From Abelmoschus esculentus (Eukaryota; Streptophyta; Magnoliopsida; Malvales; Malvaceae): a DNA stretch of 64,000 nt. Where the stretch lies: contig JAUCBN010000054.1 of NCBI GenBank assembly GCA_035048815.1, forward strand, positions 11,284,001 through 11,348,000, given 5' to 3'. How positions within the stretch are numbered: position 1 is the stretch's first letter; each line of letters starts with the position of its first letter. The translations under genes and the position numbers were made by a program. This document shows, one piece after another, positions 35,398 to 47,430 of the stretch. The notes below the pieces were generated by a model that had not been told where the DNA came from, ran no database searches, and saw only the letters and a program-made list of their open reading frames with translations.

Positions 35398-35945
35398 GTT
35401 GCTAAACAATTAACTTTTGAAGAAAAAACAACGTTTAAAAATTGTTTTTCAACCCAAACGCAAAAGCTAAAATTTTTAGCTTTTGTGATTGAAAAAGTGC
35501 TTTTAGGAGTCAAATTACAATTTTAACCTTCATTTACTATGTTTTATTATAATTTAAATTTTATAAATACATAACTATATTTAACATAAATTATTTTTTT
35601 AGTTTAAAAATTATATATATTCATGTAAAAATATATATTTTCTCAAAATCACTTCTGAAAAGCACTTTTTAAAAATAATTTATATATTCATTTATTAATA
35701 TTTTTATATTTTATCATAATTTAAGTTAATATTATAATATGAAAGAATTTGATTATCATTTAAATATATATTTTTTAACTTATAACATCATATCTAAAAT
35801 AGTCATTTATTTTCTAAAAAACATTTTTTGACAATAATACTAAACACATATATCTCAAATCAAAAATTTCAAAAAAACTTTTTCACTATATTTTTTTCAC
35901 CACACTTTTTTACCGTACTTTTTAAAAACAATACCAAACTGACCC
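35398..35945. mobile_element. TTTGGTATTG-type MITE, copy 1
   Basis: Aligns with 57485-57860 in the same orientation over several hundred bp (TTTTTCAACCCAAACGCAAA, TTTTAGCTTTTG, GAAAAAGTG, TTCATTTATTA..). The right end AAAACAATACCAAACTGACCC is the inverse of the left end of the 57.5-kb copy (GTTTAGTATTGCGTTTT). This fits hAT-derived small elements; the left end is truncated here. Confidence 0.65.
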
Positions 35946-36240
35946 TAAATCATGGACATTATAACTAAATTACATCGACTAAATTACAATATATGAAAGC
36001 CTAAAAATCTTTTTGATAAAGATGTTTTTCGTTTAAGTTCTTTTGGTGTAATGATTATGTTGCTAATTTTAACTAATCTTTGTCCTTAATTATGGTAAAA
36101 CGTTACCAATCATTCCAACTAAAAAGTAAATGATTTTTGAAATGAGTGATATTTTACAAATTTTATTCAATTTTTTTTAGTTTCATTTAATTGAATTGCA
36201 CAATCGTTACGAGGGATATAAATTTCAGATAACAATCGAA

Positions 36241-36405
36241 TTTTTTTTAAGGTTTTGTCTTGACTAATTTGGACCATCTTGCGTCGCATACCTAGTTTTG
36301 GTGGGTGAGTCTTCCAATAGGAATTCTATATGCACAACGTCTCAAACTCGAGATCTACTAAAGTAAAAATAAGTTGTTTACCACTTGAACCAACTCCTGT
36401 TAGTA
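36241..36405 (-). mobile_element. tRNA-derived SINE-like element, copy 1
   Basis: On the reverse strand: head GGAGTTGGTTCAAGTGG (A-box-like), B-box-like AGTTTGAGAC, the diagnostic core ACTCACCCACCAAAACTAGGT, then a tail ending in an A-rich run. Same order as the copy at 47.3 kb. Confidence 0.7.
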
Positions 36406-36888
36406 CTTAAATGTAATGTCAAGATAAATACAAATGTCATGAATAATAATTTACGAGCACTTATCACAAAAGTTAACGGAATGATTCTAATTATAAATAA
36501 TTTGATATTATTTAAATAAATTTTAAGTTTATAAATTTGTTTATACATAAAATTTTTATTGAAAAGCTTATTAAAATTAAATATATAATATAAATTAATT
36601 AAAATAAATTTTTAAAAGGAAAGGACCAAACCCCCTTTAAAGGTGTGTCAAAGTGAAGCCCATTATGGATTTATCTCACCTATAAAAAATAAATGGTACT
36701 CTCTCACTATATTTAAACCACTACCTAGAAAGTATAAATATTAATAAATACCCTACTTTTTTTCTATACGTTTCACCAACAAATCATTATCTCCCTCATT
36801 TATTCTTTTAATTTTGTTTTTAAATATTAATGAGTCTCTAGTTGTACTAATTAAATAAGATGCCATTACAAGGGAAACATAATATAAA
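36406..36888. other. AT-rich gene-free spacer
   Basis: No coding frame or clear repeat. Confidence 0.4.
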
Positions 36889-37047
36889 TATATTTTTTTT
36901 TTATTTTTTTTTTGAGAGTTTTACTTTGGTTAATTTAGATTAACTCGTGTTTTACATTTAATTTTAGTAAGTAAATCTCTTCGAAGAATTTTTTACATAC
37001 ATAATGTCTTGAACCGAAAACTTAAGCTGAAGTAAGTTGTTTACCAT
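36889..37047 (-). mobile_element. tRNA-derived SINE-like element, copy 2 (decayed)
   Basis: On the reverse strand: ATGGTAAACAACTTACTTCAG, GGTTCAAGACATTATGTATG (B-box-like and following core), then TTACTTACTAAAATTAAATG and an A-rich tail. Confidence 0.6.
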
Positions 37048-37144
37048 CAATTTTTTTTATAATAAAATATAAAATTTGACTCACGAAAAATTGCATCAGT
37101 ATATCAAATACATGATATTTTATTTATATATTGGATTAATTGGT

Positions 37145-37285
37145 AAGTAATTTGGTATTGCTTATGTAAGTCTAGGTTCAAGATCTTGTGAATGTAGAAA
37201 AATTTTACTATAAGATTCACCTTCTAAAATTAGGTGTACAATACGGGTCGAACTATATTATTTAAGATAAAATCTCGAAGAATTG
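37145..37285 (+). mobile_element. tRNA-derived SINE-like element, copy 3 (decayed)
   Basis: On the plus strand: GGTTCAAGATCTTGTGAATG (B-box-like), GTAGAAAAATTTTACTATAAG, ATTCACCTTCTAAAATTAGGT, then a short tail. Confidence 0.55.
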
Positions 37286-38394
37286 GAAGAAAAATTAAAA
37301 TAAATAAATAAAATTGTATTTTTAACCTACACATTTAAATACTAATTAAAGTTTTATTTAAGAAAATCTTTACTTTTTCTTGGATTCGAGAATCACTCCC
37401 ATGTGAAGTTGTGAAACTCCCCAAGAAGGAAGACAAAAGTTCTCCTATCAACTTGGTTTTTTTTCTAAAACTCTGGGTTCAAAAAATAAAAGAAAACCAC
37501 AAATTAATCTGAGAGATTTATTTTTATAATGCATTTTTAAAAATATTTATTTTAAATTAATCAATTAAAAATCAAATACCAATAGTTATAAAAGTTAAGT
37601 CTTATGAATAGTATATGTATAATTTTAGCTTAAAATCCGTAAAACGTAAAAGCTGAAAATTTTAATTTTACTACAAGTTCGTTTTTAATCCAATATTCAT
37701 TCTGAGATTTACGTAGAATAAAAACTTAAACTAAATTTATTTTTATCTATATTTATAAATTTGTGTATCGAAATTTTTAATAAATACAAATGATAATGTG
37801 TATTTTCTATTAAATATTTTTTAAATGATATCAATTTGTATGGATTTATAGTAAAAACTATAATTCCAATGCCCAATGATACGTTCCTGTCCTTTGTGTT
37901 GTGCTCCCATGTGAGGATTCCTCGAAGCCAGCGACCTCTCAACCATAAAATGACACTGCAAATTTGCAATTTGCTAAAATCTTTTCTTTTCTTTTCATTT
38001 CTCATACTTTTATTTAACAATCTCATCTTCCATGGTAAAAAAAAAATATTATAAAAATTTCCAATTATTTAAAGTTAAAGATGTTTATAGCTGGGATTTT
38101 GAGTCAAATTTATCTATATTAATAATATATATATATATATATAACAAATTATGTAGTGTGATGATGTTAAGATCCTAATGGAACAATTATCTATTAAAAT
38201 TAAATATATGACACAGATCGATTTAAATTAATCATGATAAAATTTAAAAAAAAACTAAAATTCAATATCTCTAAAAGAGTATTTCTTCTTCTATCTAATC
38301 TCACATTTCAAGCATGAGCTTTTATCAAAATATTCTCAAATATCAACTAAAGTTTGTTTAAAGATTTAAAAATCAACATTAAAATAATGGGTAA
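37286..38394. other. Gene-free spacer
   Basis: Mostly AT-rich. A small G+C-richer patch at about 37885-37955 (GTGCTCCCATGTGAGGATTC, CGAAGCCAGCGACCTCTC) is open on both strands but not recognised. An (AT)n run lies near 38126-38142. Confidence 0.4.
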
Positions 38395-38690
38395 TTGTTA
38401 TATATACAATAACGGTGAAAATTAAAAAAAAATTACAACTGTTTTAATTTTAGAGTTTAAAGATTTAATTTAGGGTATAAGGGTTTATAATTTAGGGATA
38501 GTGATTATAATTTAGTGTTTAAGGGTTAAAACTTAAATCTCTCGCTATATTACTCTAAAAACTAAACTGTAATTTCTAAACTCCAAATTCTAGCTATAAA
38601 CCTTAAATTCTAACCTCTTAAATTCTAAATTAAGATGTGTGTAGATTTTTTTTTTTAATTTTCACCTCTAGTGTATTGAATATAAATCCA
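38395..38690. mobile_element. Palindromic element with telomere-like interior
   Basis: The left arm TACAATAACGGTGAAAATTAAAAAAAAATTAC (split for length: TACAATAACGGTGAAAATT then a poly-A tract) matches the reverse complement of the right arm (TTTTTTAATTTTCACCTCTAGTGTATTG). Between them, TTTAGGG-like units (38445-38530) are followed by CCCTAAA-like units (38540-38632). Confidence 0.6.
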
Positions 38691-39308
38691 TAATATAAAT
38701 TATTTAAAATTTAACATTATGAACAAAGTTAACTAGATTATGTCCTATAATGAGTCTCCATAGTATCCGATCCAGTTGAATTGATTAGTAACTTAAATAC
38801 AAGCTAATATACTAAAAATATTTTTTTAAGAATTTATTAATTTTAATTAAAAAAGTGTAGTTCATGTGGTTTCCATTTTTGTTTTTCTTATACTTCATTA
38901 TTAAAAAATCAAAAGCAATTTTCATAATCATGTTTAATGATTCAAACAGTGTGATTTTCAGAGAAAAGGAAACCTTTTAACAGTTACCTAATTATTCATC
39001 CATTTATTAATTTTAACAAAACATTATTATTTTTGTAGGTAAAATCTGAACAAGTGTAGATTTCTAATGCTTTTAACAAAGAAAGAGAGCTCTGGTAATC
39101 AAATAGACCACTTTGAGGTGAGGATGTTGCAACTTTCTGGTCAAAGTTCATTACTTTACTTCTTCATCTTTCTGGGTTTTTGTTTTTATGATTGAAACCT
39201 CTCATTAACCCTTGATTTGTGTGTTTTTTTCTTGGATTTTCACTAGTTTTTTGAACTGATGAAAGGGTATTTTTGAGTGAAAATTTTGAGTTCATCTGAT
39301 GTAAAAAA
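38691..39308. other. Spacer and 5' flank of the 39.3-kb gene
   Basis: AT-rich to about 39040, then a more balanced leader region up to the ATG at 39309. No other gene. Confidence 0.4.
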
Positions 39309-39965
39309 ATGAAATCTTTGAGCAGTGTAGGGCTTGGTTTGAGCATAGTTTTTGGTGTTCTGTTCTTAGCTTTAATGGCAGAGTTGTATTACTTGTTATG
39401 GTGGAAGAAGAGATTAGTAAATGATTACAACAACAATAATAACACAGCAAGCGAGCTGTTCTACATGTTTTGCTGGAAGAAATCAGCTTTGAATCCACAT
39501 GAAATCCAACAACAACCCTCTCAAGTTCATCATCTGCAATCCAACAAAGATTTGTTCTTCAAGCCCTATGATGTTGATGATGATGATGATGGTGATGATG
39601 ATAGTGATGGTATGGGGCCACCAAGACTATTGTTCACCATTGTTGAAGAAACAAAGGAGGATTTGGAGTCTGAGGAAGCTAAATCAAAGAAAGGAAGAAG
39701 CTTGAGTGATGTGGTTTTCAGTGTTGAAACACCATACTTGACCCCACTTGCTTCACCTCCATTTTTGACACCTCCACTGACTCCATTAGAGGCTGCTTGT
39801 TACTACAACCACCATGGATCATTCAACCCTTTGTTCGAATCCTCGAATCGTGGAGATTCAGACACACCATCTTCAGTTTCACCTCCTCCAAAGTTCAAGT
39901 TCCTGCAACTAGCTGAGGAGAAGCTACACAGCAAGATGGGTTGCATTAATGGAGGGAATTGGTAA
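39309..39965 (+). CDS. Single-pass membrane protein of unknown function (At5g66440-like)
   Basis: An intronless frame of 218 residues. The N terminus carries one strong membrane segment (about residues 7-31, V-G-L-G-L-S-I-V-F-G-V-L-F-L-A-L-M-A-E) running into Y-Y-L-L-W-W-K-K-R. Next come Asn-rich and poly-Asp runs (GAT repeats; residues ~90-100), then the recognisable family blocks G-P-P-R-L-L-F-T-I-V-E-E-T-K-E-D-L-E-S-E, T-P-Y-L-T-P-L-A-S-P-P, F-N-P-L-F-E-S-S and P-P-P-K-F-K-F-L. I know this as a conserved plant family with no assigned function (one member carries an unlikely tRNA-methyltransferase label). The W-K-K after the helix suggests a cytosolic C-terminal tail. Confidence 0.85.
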   Translation: MKSLSSVGLGLSIVFGVLFLALMAELYYLLWWKKRLVNDYNNNNNTASELFYMFCWKKSALNPHEIQQQPSQVHHLQSNKDLFFKPYDVDDDDDGDDDSDGMGPPRLLFTIVEETKEDLESEEAKSKKGRSLSDVVFSVETPYLTPLASPPFLTPPLTPLEAACYYNHHGSFNPLFESSNRGDSDTPSSVSPPPKFKFLQLAEEKLHSKMGCINGGNW

Positions 39966-42036
39966 CAATGGTGAAGAAGATTGATTCATGAATCACAAAA
40001 TCTCAGGTACTTTGCTCTTAGTCCTTGTTCTTCATCATCAATGGCTGATTTCCATTAAAATTAACATTGTTTTTAGAGTTCTTTTTTCTAATGACCAACC
40101 AAAAGGGGATTTGTTTTTGTTTTAATCTCCATGTCTCTCCTTGTTGTTTGGTGCTTCTGTAATCATTTCAATGAGGGAATTGATTGACTGATTTTTCTTT
40201 ATTCAGATTTGGTGCTGGAAATTTCTTTCTTACAGAATCTATGCTTACATTTTTTAGTGTAAATCTATGCTTTAAATTGCTAGTGAAAAATAAAGATTGT
40301 TGATAAGATTGGAATGTGTTATTTGCAAACTTGTGGAGTAATTTAGGTATTGATTTGGATTCCATGCTGATATTCTTCTACAGGAATGGATGGTTATTGT
40401 TTAGTTTTTACTCCATTAAACAAAATTTGGTGCAAAATAAGTGGTCCCGGAAAAAAAATATTATCTTTAAACGATTAGATTTCAGCAGTTTGCACATAAA
40501 AGTAAATAAAATTAGACTCGATTAAAAAATTAAATTATTTGCTCAATATATAAAAACTCGATTTAAAATTTTATAATTAAAATTTTAGTTATAAAATAAA
40601 AATTAAAATAACTTGAAAATTTTTACTAAGTACCTCAATTCTACTCAATACATGTAATACATGAAAAAAAATATAAAGAAACATACATATAAATTGTATA
40701 TGAGGACTGAAAATCATTTAAAATAAAACTAATTAGAGTATTATAAAATTACAATTTTATAAATATTTATAATTAAATTAAAAAATAAAACTCAAATAAC
40801 TCACATCGAATTTAATAAACTTGATTTTTTTTTAAATAAAATTCATCAACTCAACAAACTCAAAGTTTTTGACACAACTAAACTGTTTCGAACCAGTTCA
40901 TTAAAACTGCAAATTTGGTAAAAAAAATAAAATAATTGAACCAGTTCATTAAATTTTGTTTCTAAAAATGATTCGAACTGGACGGATCACTGGTGTAATT
41001 ACATGGTAGATTGATGATTTCTGTATTTTACTCTCAGCTTTTGGAAAAAGCATACACACCATGCAGATAACAACGAACTCTTTTTTACTTGACACTCAAA
41101 CATGTTCCAAGATTTAATTTTTTTTAAAATGTAAGATATGAATATTTTTCATATTTTTGGAAAACAATATTCGAATACACAAATATAATGTACGAATATT
41201 TTTACTGAAATAAAAAAAGTAGGCAGTTTCCAAAACGACAAAGCAGATGAAATTGCCCGTGAAAGTGTGTAGTGGGGGGAAATGGCAACAGTGGGGAAAA
41301 CATCATCACATTTTGACATCCCACCATTACCATTTATGATACTAATTACCCCGGACGACCAGGCAAGGTTGCCCCCATACCCCACTACTCACTATCATCA
41401 ATCCATATATGATCTATTATTTTTGTTCCTTTCTTCACACACATAAAACCGATTCAACCGAATGGATCTTAATTCGGTTAACACGCAATTTCTTCCGACT
41501 TGGGGATTACGAGTAATTCAGGTATTGTACAAGGAAACAAACACCAATGTGTACTACCTGATTCTACAGGTGCTAACTACTTCGGGACTCTTGAAATACA
41601 TCTATGACGGACTCTCGAAACACTTTTGGTGGAATTGTGCAGTGAGAATAGTCTTTTCACCGCACGAAGGTTTCTGTTGCGGTGAGAGTGACTTTTAACC
41701 GCACAGAAGCCTTGTGTCGTTTTCTTTAATCAAAGTGTGTGTGTGTGTGTGCAGTGATGCAACAAATTAGGGATGGCTTGCCAATCCCGTCATACTTTGA
41801 GCTTACATAATGAAATTTGTCAATAAAACACTAAGTTTCAAGTTTTCTTAAATCTTAAGTTCTTAAGTAGTACAGCTTCACAACATGGATACGAATAAAT
41901 AGGTTTATAACTGAAATCGAGAAAAGATGAGCACAAACTACAAGTCCAATAAAGAAACAAGATGCACTATCAAAGGTGCAATGAAGTTCAGGGGACATGT
42001 ATTGTGGACAAATGAAGGTAATAAATAAAAATGGTG
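39966..42036. other. Spacer between the membrane-protein gene and GGB
   Basis: 3' UTR to about 40250, then AT-rich DNA. Around 41200-41720 the composition is more balanced, with open frames on both strands (41149-41385 minus, 41462-41698 plus), but I recognise no protein there. A short (GT)n run lies at 41736-41751. Confidence 0.4.
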
Positions 42037-45000
42037 TCAGTGTATACCTAAGGCAGCAAGATCTGTCATACCGAGTTCAGCACACAGTGGATTCAAGCCA
42101 GGCTCTTCCAATAGGCTGAATGCAGTATATCCATAGTAGGAATGATACAAATCGGGTAGCTCCCTGGGATACTTGCTGAAACCTCCAAACTGAGAAAAAT
42201 ACGATAAAGAAAGGAATATAATTGACAATCTGACAGATAAGAGTCTCAACCTTAATAGAATGAATAAATAAATGAGATATTAACGCAGAGATGAGGATTA
42301 ATATATCACTATTGGATTATATATCCATATGATGCAAGACATCTGATTTCAGATTTTCCACTTGCCTTAATTCCATTTTCTGTAGTTCCTAGTAGAATTA
42401 AATTTCTTTCTGAAATAACATTTATAGAGAATATTATGCAAGACATCTGATTTCAGATTTTCCACTTGCCTTAATTCCATTTTCTGTAGTTCCTAGTAGT
42501 AATAAATTTCTTTCTGAAATAACATTTATAGAGAATATTCAATAATCTTGTCTTCAACGGATCATGGGGATATATTCTATTTACTTAAAATCTAAATGCA
42601 AAGGGAATCTTTTGAGAAACTTTAAACCCTCATTTAGATGAGGGCTCTTTTGAATGCATTCTGATTTCTAGATAAAGTGTCAAGTTATATCAGCACCTCA
42701 TACTGACAAGTCAGCAAAAATCTGCGTAGAGCAATCTTGTCAATGAAATTGTATCCCCCTAAGATCCTCAAAACTGCCCCAACCCTACACAAGAACATCA
42801 TTTCATCAGAACAAAGGCACCTTATACCATGCCATGAACAAAGGTTTTTCTTCTTACCAAAATGCATAGCATGTATCACTAGATTTATTGGCTCTGCCTT
42901 GAAATCCACCGTCAATTGCCTGTCTCTGTTGAAACAAGAGAGAAAAGAGGATGAAATTATTATTGAGGCAAAGAAATGGATAAATTTCCTCCCAACCAAC
43001 TTAAAAATTGAGTTTGCACACAGATAATAATATTAAATCATCTACCAAAAAACGTTTGCTGCTTTATTAGCACTTTTAAGCTCATATAACGGGTCTCTTG
43101 ATATTCATTGCCAACTTCTACATATTAAACGAAAAACATCTTCCAGGAACGGTAAGTGATGCTTCAAGATGCTAAATGATAAAAGTAAACCTGCATGCAC
43201 CAGTCGAGCAATAACGGCACATTTATGATTGAAGAAGTTGCATTTTTTGACAGAAGATCGTCTTCAATGTACCCCATTAATCGAAGAGATGCCACAGCAC
43301 AATATGTACCACCCCCTGCATCATTAAGACTAATGCTGTTGGTATCATCCTTGGAGTGAACAGAATCAAGAACTAAAGAAATATAGCCTGGCTATGCTTC
43401 ATGAAGAAACTTTTCCTACTAAAATATAAACCCACCAGCAGCTTACACTGAATAATATTGAAATTTGATAAAAGTAGTATGAGAGGGCAAAAGGAACTGG
43501 CATCAGTTAAGTATTGACCAAACCCATGTTCAGCTTAATTTGTTTAAAATTCATGACAACGATAAGCAATGAGAAATTGGCAGAGAAACAATGATTGGGC
43601 CTGCTCTAGATGCACAGAGTTGACAGATTAAAATCAGCAATTACATGAGGTACTATTTAACTCACCATGTGATTCTAAACCAGGCATCAAGCCAAAGCCA
43701 CCGTCGTAAGACTGAAATCATAAAATCACTTCTTCAGCATAGAGGCCATAACATAAGCAGAAAATAAAGAAAAATGGAAGCATGGATAATTCAGCAGTTC
43801 AATGCAGGTAGACCTGGCAATTTATGATGTAGTCCTTGGCTTTCTCCCTATCCATGCCACTCCAATCCTCAAGCATAAAACAGATAGCAGCTGATACATC
43901 AATTAGCTAAACCAAGATTTCAATATGGAGAACTTGAAATTATATAGCTTGAACTGCAACTGGTAATGTGTTTAGTTCTTACCAGCACAATATACAAATC
44001 GAAGATCTGTCTCTGCGCCAACATGCACTGGCATAAAACTGCAAGTATGAGAAACAAAATTATCAGCTTCAGGCAAAAGTAATCAGTCTACAAGACCAAT
44101 GACATGAGAATTTGAAAGGAAGAAAATTATTTTGGCCCTTCGGCCCTTTCCATTCTATGTTTGTTCACGGGAATATCATCAATATACATCGATTGCCCTT
44201 ACAGCCAATACCTTCCATCTGACCGTTGAAGATTCCTCATTGACATCAATATTGATTCTTTGTCTATGGACAATATGTTATAGCCAACCGTCTTCAGTAT
44301 GGCTAGGGCACAATACGTGCTTGCCAAGTGACCAGCATTATGAACTGAAACCTATATGCAGAATAAAAAGAAAGAAACAATTAAACTAAACAATATATGA
44401 CTAAAAGGACAATATAATAACTTTTTTCATACCCCGTTTTCATCTGGAGGGAACTGTGAAGTCCTAGAACCATGAAACCCAGAAAATTGTCCTACACAAA
44501 AAAAAAATCACATTTCGTTTTAGAAAGTATCTTCCTTCTATATATCACAAGCACAATGGAGCACCAAAAGGCAACAAAACAAGACAGTTTTAAGCAAATG
44601 CCCAAACCATTTTTCAATTCGGCTCGACTTCTCGGATGAGCTTGAAATGATAAAACCCAACTGGCAACTCTGTCCTTGTCAACCTAAAATATATGCAAAC
44701 CAGAATCAATAAGTGTTTCTAAAGGTTTTTTTTTTTTTTTCTGTATCATCTAATTAAGTAGTTGAATTTATTGATTCTTTTCAGAATCAATATGTTATAG
44801 CCAAAGATGATTCTGGTTAAAAGTAGTTAAAAGTTTAGTGATCTAAAGTTTTATATGCAAACCAGAATCAATATATTTGTCTTAAGAAAGAGGATTCTTC
44901 TACTTCCTAATTAACTACCAAAGATGATCAACAGCCAACGTTTATAAGAAAATTAATTTAAAAAAAAAAAAGAACAACTAAAACTATTAGTACTTTTTAG

Positions 45001-45437
45001 GTAGGTATAAGAATTTACTGCAATCAATCAAAATTTTCTTAAAAGAAAGATTAAAATTTAACAAAATAAAACGATTACTTTGTAACCAATTCAAATTTAG
45101 CTATTTTAACTTCAAATTCACATTTCTGCTAAATCCGTAACCTAAAACTTTTAAAATAACAAAAAGGGAATGCAAACAATTAAAAGGTTACTCGATCTAA
45201 GGCTTTGAGGAGGTGAAGGCCAGAAATAGTGAAGAACGCAAGAGTGAGGCGATTGATCTCCTGCGATTGGTAGTGATAGGGCATCAAATCGTACAGCATT
45301 CCAAAGAACGCGACGTGTCGATCTCTTTCGAAGTAGGACAGCGGAGAGGACGGCGGCGATATCGATGACGGCGACGGCGTTCCCTCACCGTCATCTTCTA
45401 CCACGATATCGAAATCCAATGGTTCTCTCGTTGCCAT
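42037..45437 (-). CDS. GGB: Protein geranylgeranyltransferase type I, beta subunit
   Basis: The beta subunit of the cytosolic enzyme that attaches geranylgeranyl to CaaL proteins such as ROP GTPases. Exons in transcript order: 45192-45437, 44608-44683, 44433-44491, 44212-44351, 43983-44038, 43814-43890, 43666-43711, 43191-43315, 42858-42925, 42697-42784, 42037-42189. They total 1,134 nt, 377 residues, normal for the plant protein, and every phase agrees. Prenyltransferase alpha-alpha repeats are visible (Y-D-G-G-F-G, G-G-G-T-Y-C-A, D-G-G-F-Q-G-R, Y/F-G-G-F-S-K). Zinc ligands are S-S-D-T-C (Asp and Cys, exon 9) and L-Y-H-S-Y-Y-G (His, exon 11). The start is the ATG at 45437 (M-A-T-R-E); an upstream non-ATG frame extension is not needed. 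Intron 10 carries a 104-bp tandem duplication. Confidence 0.95.
42332..42539. repeat. 104-bp tandem duplication in the last GGB intron
   Basis: Two adjacent units, each starting ATGCAAGACATCTGATTTCAG (42332 and 42436) and ending AGAGAATATT. They differ only around AGAATTAAA versus AGTAATAAA, so the duplication is recent. Confidence 0.95.
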
Positions 45438-46099
45438 TCCGTTCCCGCTTCTGCGAAATCTCCTTTGCAAAATTCTGGGTTATTATTCGGCTTAAATGAA
45501 AGGGTAAATTCATCAATGATCACTAAACTTTGCTAACTTATTCAATTTAGTAATTTAACTTTTAATTACTTCAATATCATCATTAAACTTTTAGTTTTAT
45601 TTTAATTTGGCCGTTGAACTATAACAAACGTTAAAAAAATATTAATAAAGTTTGTATAATAAATATTTAGCGCTTTATATTTATATATTAAAATAATATA
45701 ATCTTAATTTAAAATAAATTAAAAAAATTATCCTTATTATTTATACATTATTTTAAATCGATCCTAACACTTTAGCTCTTTTATTTTCAAACTAATATCA
45801 AGAAATCGAGTAACAAGGGTGAATGTGAAATCGATATTCGATTGGCACGACATTAGGCATTTTTAATGACGTCGTGTTGAAGAATAATCATCTAGGTTTA
45901 ACAATCAAAAGGGTGTACTTAGAGGTAACGATTGATGATGAAAGTTGAAGTAATTTAGGGGTTATGTTTGAATTTTTTAAAAATTTAGAAATTATTTTGT
46001 AAAAATAAAAATTTTGTGATTTTTTTTTAAAAATTGAAAATTTTAAGTTTTTTTTTCTTCCAAAATAATCAACAAGTTAACTATATGTTAAATTAAAAA
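45438..46099. other. GGB 5' flank with MITE-like sequence
   Basis: 45500-45640 shows the ATCACTAAACTTT / CATTAAACTTTTAG / CCGTTGAACTATAAC pattern of common plant short elements. The rest is AT-rich and no gene is seen. This insertion lies within about 50-200 bp of the GGB start. Confidence 0.45.
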
Positions 46100-46460
46100 A
46101 ATTATTATGGGTAAATTTACGATTATGTCATCCTTTATATTTAAAAAAGTATATCAATATAGTCATTTGTTATTTCAAATCACATATTTACCCTTATTAA
46201 CATTAAAATATTTCATTTGAATTTATTAATTAATCTAATACACGAATCGATAAAAAATTCTAAATATGAAGGTACTCAAATATAACATTACTTATACTTG
46301 AGTGATCCAAATATAACACTTATTAATTGGGTAACCCAAATATAATTTTACTCATAATTGAGTGATCCAAATATAATTTTATTTATAATTAAATGATTCA
46401 AATATAACTTTATCCGTAATTAATAAACTTTCATCGTAATTTATCCTAATTTAATATAAT
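46100..46460. mobile_element. AT-rich inverted-repeat element with subrepeats, copy 2
   Basis: Centre TTTATATTTAAAAAAGTATATCAAT, then repeated units of the form CCAAATATAA.TTTA.TCATAATTGAGTGAT. Shares centre and unit sequence with 23.9 kb and 63.2 kb. Confidence 0.6.
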
Positions 46461-47264
46461 ATATATGTCGAATCAAATTAAATGCGCTGAGTTTTCGTTA
46501 TCCCTCATTTCAATTTTTCATGCAAATTACGCGCATTCTTACGAGAAACTCTTCCCATAAAAGGGACGACTCATATTTATATTACCATTAATTCTCTTTT
46601 ATTGTGAATAAAAGGATACTAATTCAATTATAGAATTATAAATTAATATTTTGCAGACAAAATAATATATAAATGGGTGTGTCTATGTAATTAAAAATTA
46701 AGGTAAATTATTTAAATTATTATTGATTTTTTAAATTTATTTTAGCTATTAAAATTTAAAATGTTTAATTTATTTATTGAATAGTAGGTAATGATTTTTT
46801 TGTCACTCGTCTATTAGTTTCTTGACGATATTATTTTATTGACGAATAAAAGAATTTCTTCAAGATTTGAACAGTAAAAACCTTCATCGGTATAAGTAAA
46901 ATAACATACTAAAAAACGGGTTTTATCAAACAACGAAAAAGAGAGATCAACGGGAAAAAAATCAAAAAGGTTTTTGGTTGATTCATAAACTTCTAAGCGC
47001 TTTTCGAAAAATAATGTCGAATCCGGACTCAAGAAATAGACAAAATGACAATAAGTAAAATTTAAGACCAAACAACCTTCATTTATAACAGTTTGATGTT
47101 TGATAGTGACAAAAAATTCAAGTCTAAACTTTAATGAATTCATAAACCCTTTAAAATTTCTATAACCAAAATAAATTTTAAAATTAAAATTTAGTGATGA
47201 TTTATATATACTTTTTTTTTCGCTATCCACTCAACTTAAAATTATTAAATTATTATTTTTTTAT
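46461..47264. other. AT-rich gene-free spacer
   Basis: A 138-codon minus-strand frame (46814-47230) has no recognisable protein and is Phe/Lys/Tyr-rich, as expected from AT-rich DNA. No gene is supported. Confidence 0.4.
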
Positions 47265-47430
47265 TGTTTTTCTAGTTACAAGGTTTAAACCTGATAAATT
47301 CAGACCGACCTGGGTTATACACCTAGTTTTGGTGGGTGAGTCTCCCAACAAAGATTTTCTACGTACACAATGTCTCGAACCTGAGACTTACTTAAGCAGA
47401 ATTAAGCTGCTTACCACTTGTACCAACCCC
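47265..47430 (-). mobile_element. tRNA-derived SINE-like element, best copy
   Basis: On the reverse strand: head GGGGTTGGTACAAGTGGTAAG (A-box-like, 47410-47430), B box GGTTCGAGAC (47372-47381), body TTGTTGGGAGACTCACCCAC and CAAAACTAGGTGTATA, then a short tail ending AAACCTTGTAAC. The spacing of the two boxes fits an internal Pol III promoter derived from a tRNA. It is the best preserved of about six copies in the window. Confidence 0.75.

Noticed and set aside
41149..41698. Overlapping open frames on both strands near 41.2-41.7 kb
   Set aside because: Neither protein is recognisable; no exon structure. Kept only as unexplained spacer.
46814..47230. 138-codon minus-strand frame
   Set aside because: Composition (Phe, Lys, Tyr, Leu) is what A/T-rich DNA gives; ends overlap a poly-T run and a SINE-like copy.
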